A stretch of DNA of 64,000 bases from Pseudescherichia sp032055545 (GTDB lineage: Bacteria; Pseudomonadota; Gammaproteobacteria; Enterobacterales; Enterobacteriaceae): NCBI GenBank assembly GCA_032055545.1, contig DAMBQR010000010.1:19252-83251 (forward strand), in the 5' to 3' direction. A model generated the notes under the pieces. That model did not search any database. It saw nothing but the letters and a program-made list of their open reading frames with translations, and was not told the origin of the DNA. Positions 60,703-64,000 of this stretch are shown here, piece by piece (position 1 is the stretch's first letter; each line of letters opens with the position of its first letter). The translations under genes and the position numbers were made by a program.

Positions 60703-61647
60703 TTATCTGTAGAGGTCGGCGCTGATGGTGAGGTTATTGCCGCGCTCCTGCCACTGACGCGTAATATGATAATATTTCGCGCCTTTTTTGGCGGCCCGTT
60801 TTGCCACCTGGTAAGAGATTTCGGTCCCATTGCCATAGTTGCCGGTGAACTTAATGCTATCGAACGGCACCATCTGTGCAGCAGTGATCTTATTCACCTC
60901 TTCGATTTTAGTCCCGTCCGGCAGGGTGACAGTGTAACGTCCACCCTTCGAGGTTTGCGTTTCGAAGAAGCGGCCCACTTCCGCGCTGGGTGCGGCGCTG
61001 GTGGCAATGCCCGGGATCTCAACTTTCTTCGCCTCTTCACCGCCTTTCGCCAGCGCGGCGCGGCCTGATTCAGAGTCAGCAGGGATAGCATCCGGGCTCT
61101 GCAGCACGCGCTTCTTCGCATCGGCTTTATAGATATAGGCTGTGATGCGTTGGTTACCACCGTCGTTAGCATCCACCTGGCGCACGATATAGAACGAGGC
61201 CGCACCTTTCGCTTTCGCTGCTTTGGTGATAGCGGCGTTGACGTCAGGCTGGCTGCGGTAGAAGCCCTGTACGGTCACGGTATCAAACGGCTCCAGCTCA
61301 ACGGCCTGGTCTTTTGGCAGCTCGGTCACGCCGTTGATCACCCGGTTCTGCGGGGCGTCTGCTTTAGCTGCATCATTTTTGTAGAGGTCGGCCGTTACGC
61401 GCCAGTTGCCGCTGTTGCCTACATCTGAAGTATCAACCACGAAGAAGGCATCTGCGCCCTCTTTATCGGCACGGTTAGAGACAGCAGTAACAGCGTCACC
61501 GATAGCGGTAAAGCGGCCGGTGACGACGACGCGGTCGTAGGGTTTTACCGCTTCCGCTTGCTCTGGCGTCAACTCGGTTGCGGCATGCGCCGACAGGGCC
61601 GTTGCCGACAGGAGTGCGGATGCCAGGAGGGTGTTCTTAAGCTTCAT
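60703..61647 (-). CDS. ydgH: Periplasmic DUF1471 protein YdgH
   Basis: 314 residues from ATG 61647 (K-12 length). Signal peptide MKLKNTLLASALLSATALSAHA. Three DUF1471 (YhcN/BhsA) domains follow: about residues 35-90, 120-185 and 255-314, with recurrent 'YDRVVVTG', 'FDTVTVQG' and 'FDSIKFTGNYG' strands. Reported in E. coli and Salmonella as a secreted/periplasmic protein linked to envelope stress; molecular role unknown. Confidence 0.94.
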   Translation of the reverse strand: MKLKNTLLASALLSATALSAHAATELTPEQAEAVKPYDRVVVTGRFTAIGDAVTAVSNRADKEGADAFFVVDTSDVGNSGNWRVTADLYKNDAAKADAPQNRVINGVTELPKDQAVELEPFDTVTVQGFYRSQPDVNAAITKAAKAKGAASFYIVRQVDANDGGNQRITAYIYKADAKKRVLQSPDAIPADSESGRAALAKGGEEAKKVEIPGIATSAAPSAEVGRFFETQTSKGGRYTVTLPDGTKIEEVNKITAAQMVPFDSIKFTGNYGNGTEISYQVAKRAAKKGAKYYHITRQWQERGNNLTISADLYR

Positions 61648-62138
61648 AAAAATAGTCCTTCGCCTTGCGCAAACCAAATACTGGTATTAGAGATGTCTTG
61701 AAAACGTGGGTGATTATTGCATTTTAATCTTGTGACTGTCTGCGAGATTTTTCACCGCCAGAGCCAGCGAGGCGATAGGCAGGCATAACAAAACACGATA
61801 TGTTGAAAAAACAGGCGCTTGACCAGGAAAAGCGATTAAGCATATGACTTTTTTAAGTTAATACCTTGTTAAAATACGGATCTGGCCCGGCGATAAATCA
61901 TGTTTTGCCGCCTCGTATAAGCGGAATATGGGGTCGTTGCCGTTATTTAAAGTTAAATTGGGCTGTTTATACCCGTGCTGGCTCAATTTTCCCTAATAAA
62001 ACCTTAATTTCTGAATTGTTGCGGTAGATCACAAGCGTTATTTTCAGTAGGTTATAGAAAGTTTGTTACGGTTTTATTTTTTGATACCTGTGAAAAAAAC
62101 TGACAAACCATCACTCAAAACCGATGGAAGGGAAAACT
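61648..62138. other. ydgH-pntA divergent intergenic region (491 bp)
   Basis: AT-rich, non-coding. TAGATCACA (62025-62033) is a perfect CRP-type half-site with a poor left half. No clear RNA gene or terminator was found. Presumably holds both promoters. Confidence 0.4.
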
Positions 62139-63668
62139 ATGCGTATTGGTATACCAAAAGAGCGGTTGGCCAATGAAACCCGCGTGGCAGCGACACCGAA
62201 AACGGTAGAGCAGCTGCTTAAACTGGGTTTCACCGTCGCGGTCGAAAGCGGCGCGGGCAAGTTAGCAAGCTTCGATGACCAGGCATTTACCGCGGCGGGT
62301 GCCGAGGTTGTCGATGGCAATGCGATCTGGCAATCAGACATCATTCTTAAGGTGAACGCGCCTGGCGATGACGAGATTGAATGCCTTAATCCGGGCACCA
62401 CGCTGGTGAGCTTTATCTGGCCTGCGCAGAATCCGCAGCTGCTTGAGAAACTGGCCGCACGTAACGTAACGGTAATGGCGATGGACTCCGTGCCGCGTAT
62501 CTCACGCGCCCAGTCTCTTGATGCCCTCAGCTCGATGGCCAACATTGCTGGCTACCGCGCCATTGTCGAGGCCGCCCACGAGTTTGGCCGCTTCTTTACC
62601 GGACAGATCACTGCCGCAGGGAAAGTGCCGCCAGCAAAAGTGATGGTCATCGGTGCTGGCGTTGCCGGACTTGCCGCCATCGGCGCAGCCAACAGCCTCG
62701 GCGCAATTGTGCGCGCCTTCGATACCCGCCCGGAAGTGAAAGAGCAGGTCCAGAGCATGGGTGCTGAGTTCCTCGAGCTGGATTTCAAAGAGGAAGCGGG
62801 CAGCGGCGACGGCTATGCCAAAGTGATGTCCGAGGCGTTCATCAAAGCCGAGATGGCGCTGTTTGCCGCCCAGGCAAAAGAGGTGGACATTATTGTCACC
62901 ACCGCACTAATCCCGGGCAAACCGGCACCGAAGCTCATCACCCGTGAGATGGTTGACGCCATGAAGCCGGGCAGCGTGATTGTCGATCTGGCAGCGCAAA
63001 ACGGTGGCAACTGCGAATACACGGTGCCTAACGAGATCTTCACCACCGCCAACGGCGTCAAGGTGATCGGTTATACCGATCTGCCGGGCCGTCTGCCGAC
63101 TCAGTCCTCCCAGCTCTATGGCACCAACCTGGTTAACCTGCTGAAGCTGCTGTGCAAAGATAAAGATGGCAACGTCACCGTCGATTTTGACGACGTAGTG
63201 GTACGCGGCGTCACGGTGATCCGCGACGGCGAAACCACCTGGCCTGCGCCGCCGATTCAGGTCTCTGCCCAGCCGCAGGCGGCCGCGAAAGCTGCCCCAG
63301 CCCCTGAGGCACCCAAGGCTCCGGCCTCGCCGTGGCGCAAATATGCTGTTATGGCGCTGATCATTATCCTCTTCGGCTGGCTGGCGGATGTCGCACCGAA
63401 GGAGTTCCTCGGCCACTTTACCGTCTTCGCGCTGGCCTGCGTGGTAGGTTACTACGTGGTGTGGAACGTCTCTCATGCACTGCATACCCCGCTGATGTCG
63501 GTAACTAACGCTATCTCGGGCATCATCGTTGTCGGTGCACTGCTGCAGATCGGTCACGGCGGCTGGATAAGCTTCCTGAGCTTTATTGCCGTTCTGATCG
63601 CCAGTATCAATATTTTCGGTGGTTTCACCGTCACTCAGCGCATGCTGAAAATGTTCCGGAAGAACTAA
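62139..63668 (+). CDS. pntA: NAD(P) transhydrogenase subunit alpha
   Basis: 509 residues from ATG 62139 (GGAAGGG upstream; an ATG 15 bp earlier coincides with the ribosome site). The NAD-binding domain I spans residues ~1-380, with VMVIGAGVAGLAAIGAA and the mobile loop 'YTDLPGRLPTQSSQLY'. A Pro/Ala-rich linker and four membrane helices follow. Together with PntB it couples proton import to NADPH formation. Confidence 0.97.
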   Translation: MRIGIPKERLANETRVAATPKTVEQLLKLGFTVAVESGAGKLASFDDQAFTAAGAEVVDGNAIWQSDIILKVNAPGDDEIECLNPGTTLVSFIWPAQNPQLLEKLAARNVTVMAMDSVPRISRAQSLDALSSMANIAGYRAIVEAAHEFGRFFTGQITAAGKVPPAKVMVIGAGVAGLAAIGAANSLGAIVRAFDTRPEVKEQVQSMGAEFLELDFKEEAGSGDGYAKVMSEAFIKAEMALFAAQAKEVDIIVTTALIPGKPAPKLITREMVDAMKPGSVIVDLAAQNGGNCEYTVPNEIFTTANGVKVIGYTDLPGRLPTQSSQLYGTNLVNLLKLLCKDKDGNVTVDFDDVVVRGVTVIRDGETTWPAPPIQVSAQPQAAAKAAPAPEAPKAPASPWRKYAVMALIIILFGWLADVAPKEFLGHFTVFALACVVGYYVVWNVSHALHTPLMSVTNAISGIIVVGALLQIGHGGWISFLSFIAVLIASINIFGGFTVTQRMLKMFRKN

Positions 63669-63678
63669 GGGGTAGCAT

Positions 63679-64000
63679 ATGTCTGGAGGATTAGTTACAG
63701 CTGCATACATTGTTGCCGCGATCCTGTTTATTTTCAGCCTGGCCGGGCTGTCAAAGCATGAAACCTCTCAGCAGGGTAACCGCTTTGGCATGGCCGGGAT
63801 GGCGATTGCGCTGATCGCCACCATCTTTGGGCCGGATACCGGTAACGTTGCCTGGATCATCGTCGCGATGATTATCGGTGGCGCAATAGGTATTCACCTG
63901 GCGAAGAAAGTTGAGATGACCGAAATGCCGGAGCTGGTGGCGATCCTGCACAGCTTCGTGGGTCTGGCGGCGGTGCTGGTGGGCTTCAACAGCTACCTGT
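63679..64000 (+). CDS. pntB: NAD(P) transhydrogenase subunit beta, 3' end beyond the window
   Basis: The first 107 codons are visible: MSGGLVTAAYIVAAILFIF begins the first membrane helix, followed by 'ETSQQGNRFGMAGMAIA' and 'MTEMPELVAILHSFVGLAA'. AAGGGG precedes the ATG, 10 bp after pntA. The protein continues off the right edge. Confidence 0.96.
   Translation, partial: MSGGLVTAAYIVAAILFIFSLAGLSKHETSQQGNRFGMAGMAIALIATIFGPDTGNVAWIIVAMIIGGAIGIHLAKKVEMTEMPELVAILHSFVGLAAVLVGFNSYL

Overview
The window is chromosomal DNA of an Enterobacteriaceae member (Escherichia/Enterobacter/Klebsiella/Citrobacter-like; genus not resolved). From about 7.2 kb to the right edge nearly every gene is a close, full-length homologue of the E. 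coli K-12 replication-terminus segment between the valV/valW tRNAs and pntAB, in the same order but read in reverse. Operators known from that group (PurR, SlyA, MalI, a TAGACC palindrome fitting NemR) and a Tus/Ter fork trap are also recognisable.

Left edge, 1-7.2 kb, accessory: the 3' part of an inverse-autotransporter (intimin/invasin) adhesin with seven Ig-like repeats, a small Rossmann-type protein resembling phage-associated MptE-like proteins, and on the opposite strand two proteins built of Ig-like modules without signal peptides. The last domain of the adhesin looks like the same module that builds those two proteins. The block ends at a tandem pair of tRNA-Val(GAC) genes, a common island boundary.

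7.5-40 kb, backbone: mdtK, ribE, cfa, punC/punR, purR, cydH (ynhF), ydhP, mepH, grxD, rnt, gloA, nemA-nemR, ydhL, ydhF, sodC, slyA, slyB, anmK, mliC, pdxH, tyrS, pdxY, dtpA, nth-rsxEGDCBA, ydgK, blr, ydgJ, add. Against K-12, several genes are missing from their usual places: lhr, sodB, ydhIJK, gstA and cnu. Purine control (PurR, PunR/PunC, Add), electrophile and oxidative-stress defence (NemRA, GloA, SodC, GrxD, Rsx complex) and vitamin B6 salvage (PdxH, PdxY) are the main themes.

40.3-44.3 kb, a small accessory insert between add and malY: a translationally coupled glutathione peroxidase plus 2H-phosphoesterase pair, a topology-modulation-type kinase, an MBL-fold hydrolase with an apparent one-base deletion at its start, and a GlxA/AraC-type regulator reduced to a pseudogene.

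44.3-64 kb, backbone again: malY-malX/malI with two MalI operators, ydgA, manA, fumA, fumC, tus with its Ter site, a 106-bp tandem REP/BIME-type array, rstB-rstA, ydgC, folM, arcD (ydgI), ydgH, pntA and the start of pntB. The uidABC/uidR/hdhA block that K-12 carries between malI and ydgA is absent. Functions come from recognising families and recalled homologues; no database search was run.
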